Assembly (NCBI RefSeq): GCF_018308945.1
Contig: NZ_CP070501.1
Coordinates: 2,542,001 to 2,606,000, forward strand
Source of the DNA: Agrococcus sp. Marseille-Q4369
GTDB lineage: Bacteria; Actinomycetota; Actinomycetes; Actinomycetales; Microbacteriaceae
Length of the DNA: 64,000 bases
Direction: 5' to 3'
Shown here: piece after piece, positions 53,042 through 62,507 of the stretch
Layout of the letters: each line of letters opens with the position of its first letter
Position numbering within the stretch: the first letter of the stretch is position 1
Made by a program: the position numbers and the translations under genes
The notes under the pieces: generated by a model
The model's database searches: none
The model's input: only the letters and a program-made list of their open reading frames with translations
What the model was told of the DNA's origin: nothing

Positions 53042-54124
53042 GTGCAGCAGCTGCGGCTCGCGGTCATCGGTGGGGACGGCATCGGGCAGGAGGTCACGCT
53101 CGAGGCGCGGAAGGCGATGCGCGCCGCGCTCGACGGCGTCGAGCTCGTCGAGACCGAGTACGACCTCGGGGCGGCGCACTACCTCGAGACCGGCGAGATC
53201 CTCGACGAGGCGACGCTCGCGTCGCTCGCCCAGCACGACGCGATCCTGCTCGGCGCGGTCGGCGGCGACCCGGCCGACCCGCGGCTCGCGGGCGGCATCA
53301 TCGAGCGCGGCCTGTTGCTGCGGCTGCGCTTCGCCTTCGACCACCACGTCAACCTCCGCCCGACGCGGCTGCACCCGAAGATCGGCAGCCCCTTGCGCGA
53401 CCCGGGCGACATCGACTTCGTCGTCGTCCGCGAGGGCACCGAGGGGCCCTACGTCGGCAACGGCGGCGCGCTCCGCGTCGGCACGGCGCACGAGATCGCG
53501 AACGAGACGAGCGTCAACACCGCGTTCGGCGTCGAGCGCGTCGTGCGCTTCGCGTTCGAGCTCGCCGAGCAGCGCCGCGGGCGCCTCACGCTCGTGCACA
53601 AGAAGAACGTGCTCGTGCACGCCGGCGCGCTCTGGCAGCGCATCGTCGACGAGGTCGCGCTCGAGCACCCGGAGGTGTCGGTCGACTACCTCCACGTCGA
53701 CGCCGCCACGATCTTCCTCGTCGACGACCCGAGCCGCTTCGACGTCATCGTCACCGACAACCTGTTCGGCGACATCCTCACCGACCTCGCGGGTGCGGTC
53801 GGCGGCGGGATCGGCGTCGCCGCCTCGGGCAACCTCAACCCGGCCGGCACGTTCCCGAGCATGTTCGAGCCCGTGCACGGCTCGGCGCCCGACATCGCCG
53901 GGCGCGGGATCGCCGACCCCACCGCGGCGATCCTCTCGGCCGGCCTCCTGCTCGAGCACTCGGGCCTGCCCGACGCGGCCCGACGCATCCGGGACGCCGT
54001 CGACGCCGACATCGACGAGCGCGACGGCAGTCGCCGCACCACGAGCGAGGTCGGCGACGCGATCGCCGACCGCATCCGCGCGCGAGCCGACGCCGGCCGC
54101 GCCACCGCGAAGGAGCACGCATGA
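53042..54124 (+). CDS. leuB: 3-isopropylmalate dehydrogenase
   Basis: A 360-residue decarboxylating dehydrogenase of leucine synthesis. It begins [13 protein letters not shown], contains [20 protein letters not shown], the substrate-loop [12 protein letters not shown], and the metal Asp residues in [14 protein letters not shown], ending with [22 protein letters not shown] 53042 is chosen for GGGAGGA just upstream. Its stop overlaps the ilvE start as ATGA, so leucine and general branched-chain steps are coupled. Confidence 0.95.
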   Translation: MQQLRLAVIGGDGIGQEVTLEARKAMRAALDGVELVETEYDLGAAHYLETGEILDEATLASLAQHDAILLGAVGGDPADPRLAGGIIERGLLLRLRFAFDHHVNLRPTRLHPKIGSPLRDPGDIDFVVVREGTEGPYVGNGGALRVGTAHEIANETSVNTAFGVERVVRFAFELAEQRRGRLTLVHKKNVLVHAGALWQRIVDEVALEHPEVSVDYLHVDAATIFLVDDPSRFDVIVTDNLFGDILTDLAGAVGGGIGVAASGNLNPAGTFPSMFEPVHGSAPDIAGRGIADPTAAILSAGLLLEHSGLPDAARRIRDAVDADIDERDGSRRTTSEVGDAIADRIRARADAGRATAKEHA

Positions 54125-55209
54125 CCCTCGAGTTCACCCTCACGCGCAACCCCAGCCCGGCCGCCGTCGAGGCGCGCGAGGCGGTGCTCGCCGAGCCCGG
54201 CTTCGGCCGCCACTTCACCGACCACATGGTCTCGATCGACTGGACGCTCGAGGACGGCTGGAGCGACGCGCGCGTCGAGCCGTACGGGCCGCTGCAGATC
54301 GACCCTGCCTCGGCCGTGCTGCACTACGGCCAGGAGATCTTCGAGGGGATGAAGGCCTATCGCCGCGCCGACGGCTCGGTGTGGACGTTCCGGCCGGAGG
54401 AGAACGCGAAGCGCATGCAGCGCTCGGCCGCGCGGCTCGCGCTGCCCGAGCTGCCCGTCGAGCTCTTCGTCGAGGCCGTTCGCCGGCTCGTCGAGGTCGA
54501 CGAGGCGTGGGTGCCCGCGGGCGGCGAGAACTCGCTGTACCTGCGGCCCTTCATGATCGCGAACGAGGTGTTCCTCGGTGTGCGCGCGGCGCAGACCGTG
54601 CGCTTCATGGTCATCGCGAGCCCGGCCGGACCGTACTTCGCGGGCGGCGTGAAGCCGGTCTCGATCTGGCTCTCGACCGAGTACAACCGCGCGGGCAAGG
54701 GCGGCACGGGCGCGGCGAAGTGCGGCGGCAACTATGCCGCGAGCCTGCTGCCCACCCAGCAGGCGGCCGAACACGGATGCGCCCAGGTGCTCTTCCTCGA
54801 CGAGTCGGGCAGCGACCTCGAGGAGCTCGGCGGCATGAACGTCGTGCTCGTGAAGGCCGACGGCACGCTCGCGACCCCCGAGTCCGACTCGATCCTCGAC
54901 GGCATCACGCGCAACTCCCTGCTGCAGCTCGCCGCAGACGCCGGCCACGCCGTCGAGCGCCGCGCTGTGACGCTCTCGGAGTGGCGCGAGGGCATCGCCG
55001 ACGGCTCGATCACCGAGGTCTTCGCGTGCGGCACCGCCGCGGTGCTCACGCCGATCGCGGCGCTCAAGAGCCCGACCGAGACGATCGGCGACCCCGATGC
55101 GCCCGCGGGCCCCGTCGCGCTCGCCCTGCGCAAGCGGCTCACCGACATCCAGTACGGCCGCGCGGAGGATCCGCACGGCTGGATGGTGCAGATGGTCGAG
55201 GCGCGCTGA
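54121..55209 (+). CDS. ilvE: Branched-chain amino acid aminotransferase
   Basis: A 362-residue fold-type IV PLP enzyme. The early [19 protein letters not shown] and the catalytic Lys in [12 protein letters not shown], followed by [16 protein letters not shown] and [12 protein letters not shown], are all classic. It makes leucine, isoleucine and valine from their keto acids using glutamate. It overlaps leuB upstream by four bases and shares one base with the next gene. Confidence 0.95.
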   Translation: MTLEFTLTRNPSPAAVEAREAVLAEPGFGRHFTDHMVSIDWTLEDGWSDARVEPYGPLQIDPASAVLHYGQEIFEGMKAYRRADGSVWTFRPEENAKRMQRSAARLALPELPVELFVEAVRRLVEVDEAWVPAGGENSLYLRPFMIANEVFLGVRAAQTVRFMVIASPAGPYFAGGVKPVSIWLSTEYNRAGKGGTGAAKCGGNYAASLLPTQQAAEHGCAQVLFLDESGSDLEELGGMNVVLVKADGTLATPESDSILDGITRNSLLQLAADAGHAVERRAVTLSEWREGIADGSITEVFACGTAAVLTPIAALKSPTETIGDPDAPAGPVALALRKRLTDIQYGRAEDPHGWMVQMVEAR

Positions 55210-55985
55210 TGCGCGTCTCCCGCTTCGCGCACGGGGAGCGCATCGGCTACGGCGTCGTCGACGACGACGCGCTCGTCGTGCTCGTCGGCGACCCGATCGT
55301 CGCCGGCTTCGACACCACGGGAGAGCGCGTGCCGCTCGCCGACGCGCGCCTGCTCGCGCCCGTCATCCCACGCTCGAAGGTCGTCGCGGTCGGGCGCAAC
55401 TACGCGAAGCACGCCGCGGAGCTCGGCAACGAGGTGCCGAGCGAACCGCTCGTGTTCCTCAAGCCGAACACGTCCGTCATCGGGCCGAACGACGCGATCG
55501 TGCTGCCGCCCGAGTCGACCGACGTCCACTTCGAGGGCGAGATCGCGCTCGTGATCGGCAGGGTCGCGCGCCGGCTCACGCGCGCGACCGCGATGCACGC
55601 CGTCTTCGGCGTCACGGTCGCGAACGACGTCACCGCGCGCGACCTCCAGCAGCGCGAGCCGCAGTGGGCGCGCGCGAAGGGCTTCGACACCTTCTGCCCC
55701 CTCGGCCCCGCGATCGAGACGGAGCCCGACTACGACGCGCTGCGGCTCATCACGCGCGTCGACGGCGACGTCAAGCAGGACGGCGTCTCGAGCGACTGGA
55801 TCTTCGACGCGCCGACGGTGCTCGAGTGGATCACCGCGTCGATGACGCTGCTGCCCGGCGACGTGGTCCTCATGGGCACGCCCGAGGGCGTCGGCCCGCT
55901 GCGCGCCGGCCAGACGGTCGAGGTCGAGGTACCGGGCGTCGGCACCCTGCGGAACCCCGTCGTGACGCAGGCCGTCGCGGGCTGA
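55209..55985 (+). CDS. Fumarylacetoacetate hydrolase family protein
   Basis: A 258-residue FAH-family hydrolase or decarboxylase. Metal ligands are visible as HFEGEIALVIG (Glu-x-Glu) and the Asp in ANDVTARDLQ, with the GFDTFCPLGP and GTPEGVGPL loops. Related enzymes act on acylpyruvates or oxaloacetate. It starts within the ilvE stop (TGATG), making a leuB-ilvE-FAH operon. A keto-acid clean-up role is suggested by that order only. Confidence 0.88.
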   Translation: MRVSRFAHGERIGYGVVDDDALVVLVGDPIVAGFDTTGERVPLADARLLAPVIPRSKVVAVGRNYAKHAAELGNEVPSEPLVFLKPNTSVIGPNDAIVLPPESTDVHFEGEIALVIGRVARRLTRATAMHAVFGVTVANDVTARDLQQREPQWARAKGFDTFCPLGPAIETEPDYDALRLITRVDGDVKQDGVSSDWIFDAPTVLEWITASMTLLPGDVVLMGTPEGVGPLRAGQTVEVEVPGVGTLRNPVVTQAVAG

Positions 55986-56055
55986 GCAGAGGCAGTCGCA
56001 CCCACTGCGTGCAGGCTGTCTCCATATGCAGGCAGGCCACGGTTAGACTGCCCGC

Positions 56056-56382
56056 ATGGCTTCCCCTGACGCCCTTCGCGGCCACGTCGACGCGATGCTG
56101 CTGTCGGTGCTCGCCGACGGGCCCGTGCACGGCTACGGCGCGATCGAGCGCATCCGCGAGCGCTCCGACGGCGTGCTCGACTTCCCGAGCGGCACGGTCT
56201 ACCCGGCGCTCAAGCGGCTCGAGGGCCGCGGGCTCATCGAGGGGGAGTGGGCCTCGAGCGGCCGCTCGAAGCGCGTCTACCGGCTGACGCCCGCGGGCAC
56301 GCGCGCGCTCGCCGACGAGCGCAGCGACTGGGCCGCGACGTCGACGATGATCAGCCGAGTGCTCGGCGCGGCGCGAGCCTGA
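56056..56382 (+). CDS. PadR-family transcriptional regulator
   Basis: A 108-residue winged-helix regulator of PadR subfamily size. It reads DAMLLSVLADGPVHGYGAIERI, FPSGTVYPALKRLEGRGLIEGEW, KRVYRLTPAGTRAL. Its 3' end overlaps that of the HAAS-like membrane gene on the opposite strand by 32 bases, so transcription of one may disturb the other. Usually the two genes lie in tandem in one operon. Confidence 0.88.
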   Translation: MASPDALRGHVDAMLLSVLADGPVHGYGAIERIRERSDGVLDFPSGTVYPALKRLEGRGLIEGEWASSGRSKRVYRLTPAGTRALADERSDWAATSTMISRVLGAARA

Positions 56383-57055
56383 CGGCGCCCCAGCGCACGA
56401 GCACCGCCGCCGCGGCGGCCGCGAGCGCGCTGCCGACGAGCAGCGTGAGCGCGACGAGCGCGACGAGCATGCCAGTGCCGGACGGCGGCACCGCGACGGC
56501 AGCGACCATGGCGATCGCGCCCGCGACGAGCGCCACCGCGAAGACGAGCTGCAGCGCGGCGACCGCGACGAGCGCCGCGAGCGAACCGGCGCGGCGCAGC
56601 GCGACCCAGCCGGCGAGCGCGGCAGCCGCCACGAACGGTCCCGCGACGTCGAGCGCCCGCGAGACCTGCAGCATCCACCCCGCCTCGACGGGCACGCCGA
56701 AGCCCGGCACGGCCGAGAGCGACGTCATGCCCGCGAACCACGCCGCGAGCAGCACGACCGCGCCGAGCGCGGCGAGCGGCGCGAAGCGGCGCCCGTGCGC
56801 CGCGAGCAGCTCGCGCGAGAGCTCCGCGGCGATCGCGCGCGGGTCGCCGAACTCGGCGACGGCCTCGGCCGCCGCGACCGGCTCGGGCGCGCCGGCGGCG
56901 ACGCGATCCGCGACCGCCTCCCGCAAGTCGCCCTCGACCTCGCGCGCGATCTCCGCGCGCCGGCGCGGCGACGCGACCACGGCTCGCTCGAGGCGGTCGA
57001 CGAGCGCGCCGACGGGGTCGGCCGCGGCAGGGGCGGCCGGGCGGGAGCGGGGCAC
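56351..57055 (-). CDS. HAAS/DUF1700-like membrane protein
   Basis: A 234-residue protein. The soluble N-terminus (about 13-85) has the HAAS-like layout [33 protein letters not shown] and [15 protein letters not shown]; four helices follow in the remaining part. HAAS proteins are found with PadR regulators, and the neighbouring gene is one, but here placed convergently with a 32-base overlap. It is divergent from gltX across 35 bases. Confidence 0.78.
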   Translation of the reverse strand: MPRSRPAAPAAADPVGALVDRLERAVVASPRRRAEIAREVEGDLREAVADRVAAGAPEPVAAAEAVAEFGDPRAIAAELSRELLAAHGRRFAPLAALGAVVLLAAWFAGMTSLSAVPGFGVPVEAGWMLQVSRALDVAGPFVAAAALAGWVALRRAGSLAALVAVAALQLVFAVALVAGAIAMVAAVAVPPSGTGMLVALVALTLLVGSALAAAAAAVLVRWGAVRLAPRRALG

Positions 57056-57090
57056 CGGCCGATCCTCCCACGCCTAGGATGGAAGTCACT

Positions 57091-58581
57091 ATGAGCGTCC
57101 CCTTCTCGACCGCCACGGGCGGCGACGTCGTCGTCCGCTTCTGCCCCTCGCCCACGGGCACGCCGCACGTCGGACTCATCCGCACGGCGCTGTTCAACTG
57201 GGCGTACGCGCGCCACCACGGCGGGAAGATGGTGTTCCGCATCGAGGACACCGACACCGCCCGCGACAGCCAGGAGTCGTACGAGCAGCTGCTCGAGGCA
57301 ATGCGCTGGCTCGGCATCGACTGGGACGAGGGTGTCGAGACCGGCGGTCCGCACGAGCCCTACCGGCAGTCGCAGCGCGGCGAGATCTACGCCGAGCTCA
57401 TCGAGCGGCTCACGGCCGCTGGCCACCTCTACGAGTCGTTCGCCACGGCTGAGGAGATCGAGGCGCGCAACGTCGAGCGCGGCCGTGACCCGCGTCAGGG
57501 CTACGACAACTTCGAGCGCGATCTCTCGGAGGCCGAGCGCGCAGCGCTCCGCGCCGAGGGGCGGCAGCCGAGCCTGCGCCTGCGCGTGCCCGACGAGGAC
57601 CTCTCGTTCGACGACCTCGTGCGCGGCGAGATCACGTTCCCGGCCGGCTCCTTCTCGGACTTCGTCGTCGTGCGGCCGAACGGGGCGCCGCTCTACACGT
57701 TCGTCAACCCGGTCGACGACGCGCTCATGGGCGTCACGCACGTGCTGCGCGGCGAGGACCTGCTCTCGTCGACGCCGCGCCAGATCGCGCTCTACCGCGC
57801 GCTCGCCGACATCGGCGTCGCGACCGCGATCCCGCGCTTCGGCCACCTCCCGTACGTCATGGGGGAGGGCAACAAGAAGCTGTCGAAGCGCGACCCGCAG
57901 TCGAATCTCTTCCTGCTGCGCGAGGCGGGCTTCATCCCAGAGGGGCTGCTGAACTACCTCGCCCTGCTCGGCTGGTCGATCGCCCCCGACCGCGACGTCT
58001 TCACGCGCGATGAGCTCATCGCCGCGTTCGACGTCGAGGACGTCAACCCGAACCCCTCGCGCTTCGACCCGAAGAAGGCCGAGTCGATCAACGGCGACCA
58101 CGTGCGCATGCTCGCGCCCGACGACTTCGCCGCGCGCCTCGAGCCCTACCTCGGCCGCGTCCTCGACGGCGCCCCGAGCGACGAGCAGCGCGCGCTGCTC
58201 GCGAAGGCGGCGCCGCTCGTGCAGGAGCGCATGCAGCTCATCGGCCAGGCCGAGGACATGCTGGGCTTCCTCTTCCTCTATGACGAGGACATCCGCCACG
58301 ACGCCGACGCGGTCGCGAGCCTCGGCGACGACGCGCTCGCGGTGCTCGAGGCGTCGCGCCGCGCGCTCGCCGAGCTCGAGTCGTTCGACACCGCATCGAT
58401 CGAGGCGGTCCTCCGCGAGGTGCTCATCGAGGGCCTCGGCATCAAGCCCCGCTTCGCCTTCACGCCGCTGCGCGTCGCCGTCACCGGTCGCCGCATCTCG
58501 CCGCCGCTGTTCGAGTCGATCGAGCTGCTCGGCCGCGAGTCGACGCTGCGGCGCATCGAGCGGCTGGCCGCGAGCGCCTGA
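57091..58581 (+). CDS. gltX: Glutamyl-tRNA synthetase
   Basis: A 496-residue class I synthetase. HIGH-like motif in [25 protein letters not shown]-like motif in [10 protein letters not shown], plus the Rossmann and anticodon-binding domains in usual order. It attaches glutamate to tRNA-Glu and, in bacteria lacking a glutamine enzyme, also misacylates tRNA-Gln. Start taken at ATG 57091; the ATG 12 bases upstream is possible. Its stop overlaps the start of the next gene (TGATG). Confidence 0.95.
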   Translation: MSVPFSTATGGDVVVRFCPSPTGTPHVGLIRTALFNWAYARHHGGKMVFRIEDTDTARDSQESYEQLLEAMRWLGIDWDEGVETGGPHEPYRQSQRGEIYAELIERLTAAGHLYESFATAEEIEARNVERGRDPRQGYDNFERDLSEAERAALRAEGRQPSLRLRVPDEDLSFDDLVRGEITFPAGSFSDFVVVRPNGAPLYTFVNPVDDALMGVTHVLRGEDLLSSTPRQIALYRALADIGVATAIPRFGHLPYVMGEGNKKLSKRDPQSNLFLLREAGFIPEGLLNYLALLGWSIAPDRDVFTRDELIAAFDVEDVNPNPSRFDPKKAESINGDHVRMLAPDDFAARLEPYLGRVLDGAPSDEQRALLAKAAPLVQERMQLIGQAEDMLGFLFLYDEDIRHDADAVASLGDDALAVLEASRRALAELESFDTASIEAVLREVLIEGLGIKPRFAFTPLRVAVTGRRISPPLFESIELLGRESTLRRIERLAASA

Positions 58582-59498
58582 TGCAGCCCGACGTCGACGT
58601 CGTCGTCATCGGCGCTGGCCCCGCTGGGCTCGCGGCGACGCTCAACCTCGCGCGCGCGCAGCGGTCGGTCGCGCTGCTCGACTCGAACCGGCCGCGGCAC
58701 GCGGCCACGCTCCAGTCCCACGGCTTCATCACGCGCGACGGCATCTCGCCGCTCGAGCTGCGCGGCATGGGGCGCGAGGAGGTGCTGCGCTACCCGACGG
58801 TGTCGTTCGAGCGCACGACGGTGCGCCAGGTCGCGCGCGTCGACGGCGGCTTCGCAGTGCAGGCCGAGCAGCGCGGAGCGAGCGCCGAGAGCGAGACGCG
58901 GGCCTCGGCCGTGCTCATCGCGACGGGCCTGTCCGAGACGCTGCCCGCCTCGCAGCACGTGCGGCCGTGGTACGGCACGAGCCTGCACTCGTGCATGGAT
59001 TGCGACGCCTACGACAAGCGCGGCCAGGCGCTCGCGCTCATCGGCGAGACGCCCGACCTCGTCGACCGCGCGATGGTCATCCGCCGCCACACCGCCGACC
59101 TCGCGGTGTTCACGAACGGGTCGGATGCGGTGAGCGAGGCGGGCGAGGCGAGGCTCGCCGCGCACGGGGTCGCCCTCGAGCGCACGCCCATCGCCGAGAT
59201 CGAGGGCGATCGCGACGGCATGCGCGCGATCGTGCTCGAGGACGGCAGGCGCAGCGCCCGCACCGGCGGGTTCGTGCGGCCGTGGTGGCACCCGCAGCTC
59301 GAGTTCGCCGAGCCGCTCGGCCTCGACACGGATGAGGACGGCCTCGTCGTCGTCGACCGCGCGCAGCGCGCGTCGCTCGAGGGCGTCTACGCGGCGGGCG
59401 ACATCACGCCGGGCTTCCGCCAGCTCTCGGTCGCCGCGGGTGCCGGCACGATCGCCGCGTCGGTCATCAACCGCGACCTCATCGCGCGCGAGCTCTAG
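58581..59498 (+). CDS. NAD(P)/FAD-dependent oxidoreductase, thioredoxin-reductase-like
   Basis: A 305-residue two-domain flavoprotein. FAD motif VVVIGAGPAGLAATLNLA and VYAAGDITPGFRQLSVAAGAG are clear. At the place of the redox CxxC of thioredoxin reductase it has CMDCDAYD, so a dithiol is kept. The NADPH motif is poor (LALIGETPDLVDRA lacks the usual GxGxxA), so the pyridine nucleotide may bind differently. It starts inside the gltX stop, an unusual operon partner. Confidence 0.87.
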   Translation: MQPDVDVVVIGAGPAGLAATLNLARAQRSVALLDSNRPRHAATLQSHGFITRDGISPLELRGMGREEVLRYPTVSFERTTVRQVARVDGGFAVQAEQRGASAESETRASAVLIATGLSETLPASQHVRPWYGTSLHSCMDCDAYDKRGQALALIGETPDLVDRAMVIRRHTADLAVFTNGSDAVSEAGEARLAAHGVALERTPIAEIEGDRDGMRAIVLEDGRRSARTGGFVRPWWHPQLEFAEPLGLDTDEDGLVVVDRAQRASLEGVYAAGDITPGFRQLSVAAGAGTIAASVINRDLIAREL

Positions 59499-59570
59499 CA
59501 CCCTCGCCCGCTCCGCCGCCCGGTTGTACCCTGGTGAGCACGCGGCCACCGCCGCGAAGGAGGCCACGCC

Positions 59571-60317
59571 ATGACGATCACCGAGGAACGACCCTCGTCG
59601 TCGACGACGCTCTCGCCGCCCGAGCGGAAGGCGCGCCGCAAGCGCATCCTCTCGTGGGTGCTGCCCGTGATCGGCATCGGCCTCATCGCCGCCCTCTTCC
59701 TCTTCACGCAGCACCTGCTCGCGAACGGCCTCGGCCAGCCGCGCGAGGCGCTGCCCGAGGAGGTCTCGGCGAACAACACGACGCAGTTCGGCGAGGCGGG
59801 CACCTCCTACGCCGTGCAGTACCAGGTCGTGACCCTCAACCTCAGCGATCGTCCGATCGACGCGGCCGACCTCTCGATGGCCGACGACGCGCAAGCGGTC
59901 ATCGCGCCGGGCTACGGCTTCCTCGACACGACGATGTACGTGGGTGAGGGCGGCGGGCTCAACGGCCAGGGCTACTTCTCCGAGATGATGTCGTCCGTCA
60001 CCGCGACGACCGAGCGCGGCACCGTCACGCGCATCGACATGCAGCGCGCACCCGTCGGCTGGGCGGAGTTCCCGAGCGCGATGAGCGCGATCGAGCTCGG
60101 CTCGGCCGCCTTCGGGTGGGACGTCGGCCAGGCCGACATCGACGCGTTCACGACCCGCACGGCCGAGGCGGTGCGCCAGGGCGAGCCCATCTCGTGGGAG
60201 ATCGGCTCAGCAGGGCTCATGGGCGTCCCGATCAGCGGTGCCGTCAACTGCTCGGGCGAGGGGCTGTGCGTCGTGAGCTACTCGGTCGACGTGTCGGGGC
60301 AGCCCGTCGGCAACTGA
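59571..60317 (+). CDS. Membrane-anchored exported protein, unknown function
   Basis: A 248-residue protein. A basic cytosolic start (residues 1-24) is followed by one helix (about 25-47) and a soluble extracellular domain of ~200 residues, with two cysteines near the end (AVNCSGEGLCVV) probably disulfide-linked. No family recognised. It has AAGGAGG before the ATG and lies 107 bases upstream of tRNA-Gln. Confidence 0.65.
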   Translation: MTITEERPSSSTTLSPPERKARRKRILSWVLPVIGIGLIAALFLFTQHLLANGLGQPREALPEEVSANNTTQFGEAGTSYAVQYQVVTLNLSDRPIDAADLSMADDAQAVIAPGYGFLDTTMYVGEGGGLNGQGYFSEMMSSVTATTERGTVTRIDMQRAPVGWAEFPSAMSAIELGSAAFGWDVGQADIDAFTTRTAEAVRQGEPISWEIGSAGLMGVPISGAVNCSGEGLCVVSYSVDVSGQPVGN

Positions 60318-60423
60318 TCCACCGTGGCCCGGAGACCGCGGATGCGATGAGCCGGGATTCGCGCTCGAGGCCGCGAGTTGCTATGCTCGACTCTTGGCTC
60401 GCACTGCTTCGGCGCGCGGCCAT

Positions 60424-60495
60424 TGGGGTATGGTGTAATTGGCAACACGGAGGTTTCTGGTACCTTTGTTCTTGGTTCGAGTCCAGGTACCCCAG
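60424..60495 (+). tRNA. tRNA-Gln (anticodon CTG)
   Basis: A 72-base cloverleaf. The acceptor TGGGGTA pairs with TACCCCA; the D-arm contains GTGTAATTGGCAACAC; the anticodon loop TTCTGGT (stem GAGGT with ACCTT) gives CTG; the T-arm is CTTGG-TTCGAGT-CCAGG; discriminator G. CCA is not encoded. A hairpin terminator follows. Confidence 0.93.
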
Positions 60496-60502
60496 CGTTC
60501 GG

Positions 60503-60522
60503 AGCCCCGCGGAAGCGGGGCT
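60503..60522 (+). terminator. Terminator of tRNA-Gln
   Basis: AGCCCCGC faces GCGGGGCT with loop GGAA, followed by TCTTCCGTT, eight bases after the tRNA. Confidence 0.8.
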
Positions 60523-60529
60523 TCTTCCG

Positions 60530-60985
60530 TTCCGGCGCGAGCTCGCCGCTCGTGTCAGCCCGAGACCTCGCCGGCCCCCGCTGCGCCGCAGGACGCGCTC
60601 GGCCAAGGCCGTCTCGACGCTCTCGAGCGCGAGGTAGACCGACGTCGCGACGAACGGCGAGAGCAGCCACGCGACGCCGCCGTCCAGCAGGTGCAGCACC
60701 GGCAGCGCGGCGGCGAGCCCGACGAGGACCGACACGATGGTGAGGCTCGTGGCGAGCGCGAGTGTCTGCGTCGGATGCTGAGGCATCGGCTTCCGGAAGC
60801 CGCTGGAGAGCACGCCCGTGAGCGCCGTGAACGACAGGACCGCTCCCGCGGCGTACAGGAGGATCTCCGGCACGCCCGGCGCCCCCTTGACCGTCTGCAT
60901 CAGGCCGAACGCCACCGTCAGGAGGATCGAGGAGCCGAAGGTCGTGCTCTCGCGCCGGCGGGTGAGGCTGCTCGCGAAGCGCAGC
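60530..60985 (-). pseudogene. Membrane-protein gene fragment, both ends lost
   Basis: A minus-strand frame codes for four helices (FGSSILLTVAFGLMQ, EILLYAAGAVLSFTALTGV, LALATSLTIVSVLVGLAAAL, AWLLSPFVATSVYLALES). It has no start codon near its beginning, where it is joined to a broken PLP-enzyme gene, and no stop: the frame runs on through the terminator and tRNA-Gln in antisense. A deletion on each side is the simplest reading. Family unknown. Confidence 0.55.
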
Positions 60986-61576
60986 GGACGCGACCACGAG
61001 CATTCCGTCCGTGCCGACGCCCGCGCAGAACGCGTCGATGCGACCGCCGCCCGTGCGCACCGCCTCAAGGATCTCGCGCCCGAGCTCGCCGTAGCCGTCG
61101 AGCGCATCGGCGTTGTGGAACTGGTCGACCAACCACGCGTCCTCACGCTCGACGATGCGCTCGACCTCCTCGCGCATCCGCACGAAGAGGTCGGGCGTGA
61201 TGCGCCCGCGGTCGCGGTCGACGAGCGTGACCTCGGCGCCGAGCGCGCGCATGGCGTCGAGCTTCTCCTTCGCGAACGCGTCCGACGAGACGATCGAGAG
61301 CGCGTAGCCCTTGACCGCGCACACGAGCGCGAGCGACGAGCCGGTGCTCCCGCCGGAGTGCTCGACGACGCGTCGGCCGGGCCGCAGGTCGCCGCGCCGC
61401 TCGGCCGCCTCGATGATCGACCGCGCCATGCGGGCCTTGTAGCTACCGGTCGGGTTGCCGCCCTCGAGCTTCACGAGCACTCGCGCGGCGCCGGGCGGCA
61501 CGACCCGGCGCAGCCGCACGAGGGGCGTGCTGCCGATGGCGTCGAGCGGCGAGGAGAGGATGCCGCGCTCGTCCAT
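60986..61576 (-). pseudogene. Truncated cysteine synthase-like PLP enzyme
   Basis: From ATG 61576 about 197 codons match fold-type II PLP enzymes of the CysK group: PLDAIGSTPLVRLRRV, the cofactor Lys in GGNPTGSYKARMA, the substrate loop EHSGGSTGSSLALVCAVKG and the phosphate-binding start CAGVGTDGM. The last ~100 residues, including the rest of the cofactor site, are missing. After VVAS the frame reads unrelated Pro/Arg/Gly-rich text. Probably inactive, cut by the same deletion that broke the membrane gene downstream. Confidence 0.7.
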
Positions 61577-61703
61577 GACCCTGCTTCCCTCGGTGTGCGC
61601 CGCGCTACGCGCGGCGCTCGCTCCAGTGATGCCACACCGCCGCGCTCGCGGCAAGCCCGCGCATCGCGGTCCGCTCGGAGCCCGACTGCCTAGACTGCGG
61701 CGC

Positions 61704-62102
61704 ATGGACCTCGCCGTCATCGCCTGCATCGCCGCCGCGCTCGCCGCAGCCGTGCACGGCTACATCTTCGTGCTCGAGACGCTCCGCTGGGAGGAGTCCG
61801 GCACGCGCCGCGTCTTCGGCACGACGCCCGAGCAGGCGGCGCTCTCGAAGCAGCTCGCCGCGAACCAGGGGGTCTACAACCTGCTGCTCGGCATCGCCGC
61901 GCTCGCGGGCGTCATCCTCATCGTCACGGGCGTCCGCGGCCCGGGGATCGCGCTGCTGCTGACCATCACGGGCATCATGCTCGCCGCAGCGCTCTACCTC
62001 GTCGTGAGCGACCGCTCGAAGGGGAGGGCCGCCGTCGTGCAGGGCTTCTTCCCGCTCGTCGCGGTCGTCACCGGCCTCGTCGCCCTCGGTCAGAGCGTCT
62101 GA
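61704..62102 (+). CDS. DUF1304 family membrane protein
   Basis: A 132-residue protein with four helices. The family-specific WEESGTRRVFG after helix 1 and ANQGVYNLLLGIA are present. Function unknown. Its stop shares a base with the ATG of the DoxX-like gene (TGATG), so they are co-translated. Confidence 0.82.
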   Translation: MDLAVIACIAAALAAAVHGYIFVLETLRWEESGTRRVFGTTPEQAALSKQLAANQGVYNLLLGIAALAGVILIVTGVRGPGIALLLTITGIMLAAALYLVVSDRSKGRAAVVQGFFPLVAVVTGLVALGQSV

Positions 62103-62503
62103 TGCCGCGCATCCGCACCGCCGCCCGCGTGCTGCTCGGCGCCTCCCTCGTGCTCGCCGGCGTCAGCCACCTCACGTTCGCGCGCGACGAGTTCCGCGCG
62201 CAGGTGCCAGGCCTCATCATCGACCTCGCGCCCGTGAGCGAGGACGCGGTCGTGCTGGGCTCCGGCGTCGCCGAGGTCGCCCTCGGCGGTGCGCTGCTGC
62301 TCGCGCCGCGCGGCCGCCGCCGGACCGTCGGTCGGATCGCTGCGGCATTCTTCGCCGCGGTCTTCCCCGGCAACGTCTCGCAGTGGCTGCACCGGCGGGA
62401 TGCGTTCGGGCTCGACACCGACGGGAAGCGCTTCACGAGGCTGCTCTTCCAGCCGCTGCTCATCGCGTGGGCACTGTGGTCGACGCGACGACCGCGCCGC
62501 TGA
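62102..62503 (+). CDS. DoxX-like membrane protein
   Basis: A 133-residue protein with four helices: RVLLGASLVLAGVSHLTFAR, GSGVAEVALGGALLLAP, GRIAAAFFAAVFPGN and a last one near residue 115. It resembles the DoxX-like protein at 45873-46280. Coupled to the DUF1304 gene. Function uncertain. Confidence 0.78.
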   Translation: MPRIRTAARVLLGASLVLAGVSHLTFARDEFRAQVPGLIIDLAPVSEDAVVLGSGVAEVALGGALLLAPRGRRRTVGRIAAAFFAAVFPGNVSQWLHRRDAFGLDTDGKRFTRLLFQPLLIAWALWSTRRPRR

Positions 62504-62507
62504 CAGC

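Noticed and set aside
60244-61146. 300-codon minus-strand frame as one gene
   Set aside because: It runs antisense through tRNA-Gln and its terminator; only the middle (60530-60985) has protein character.
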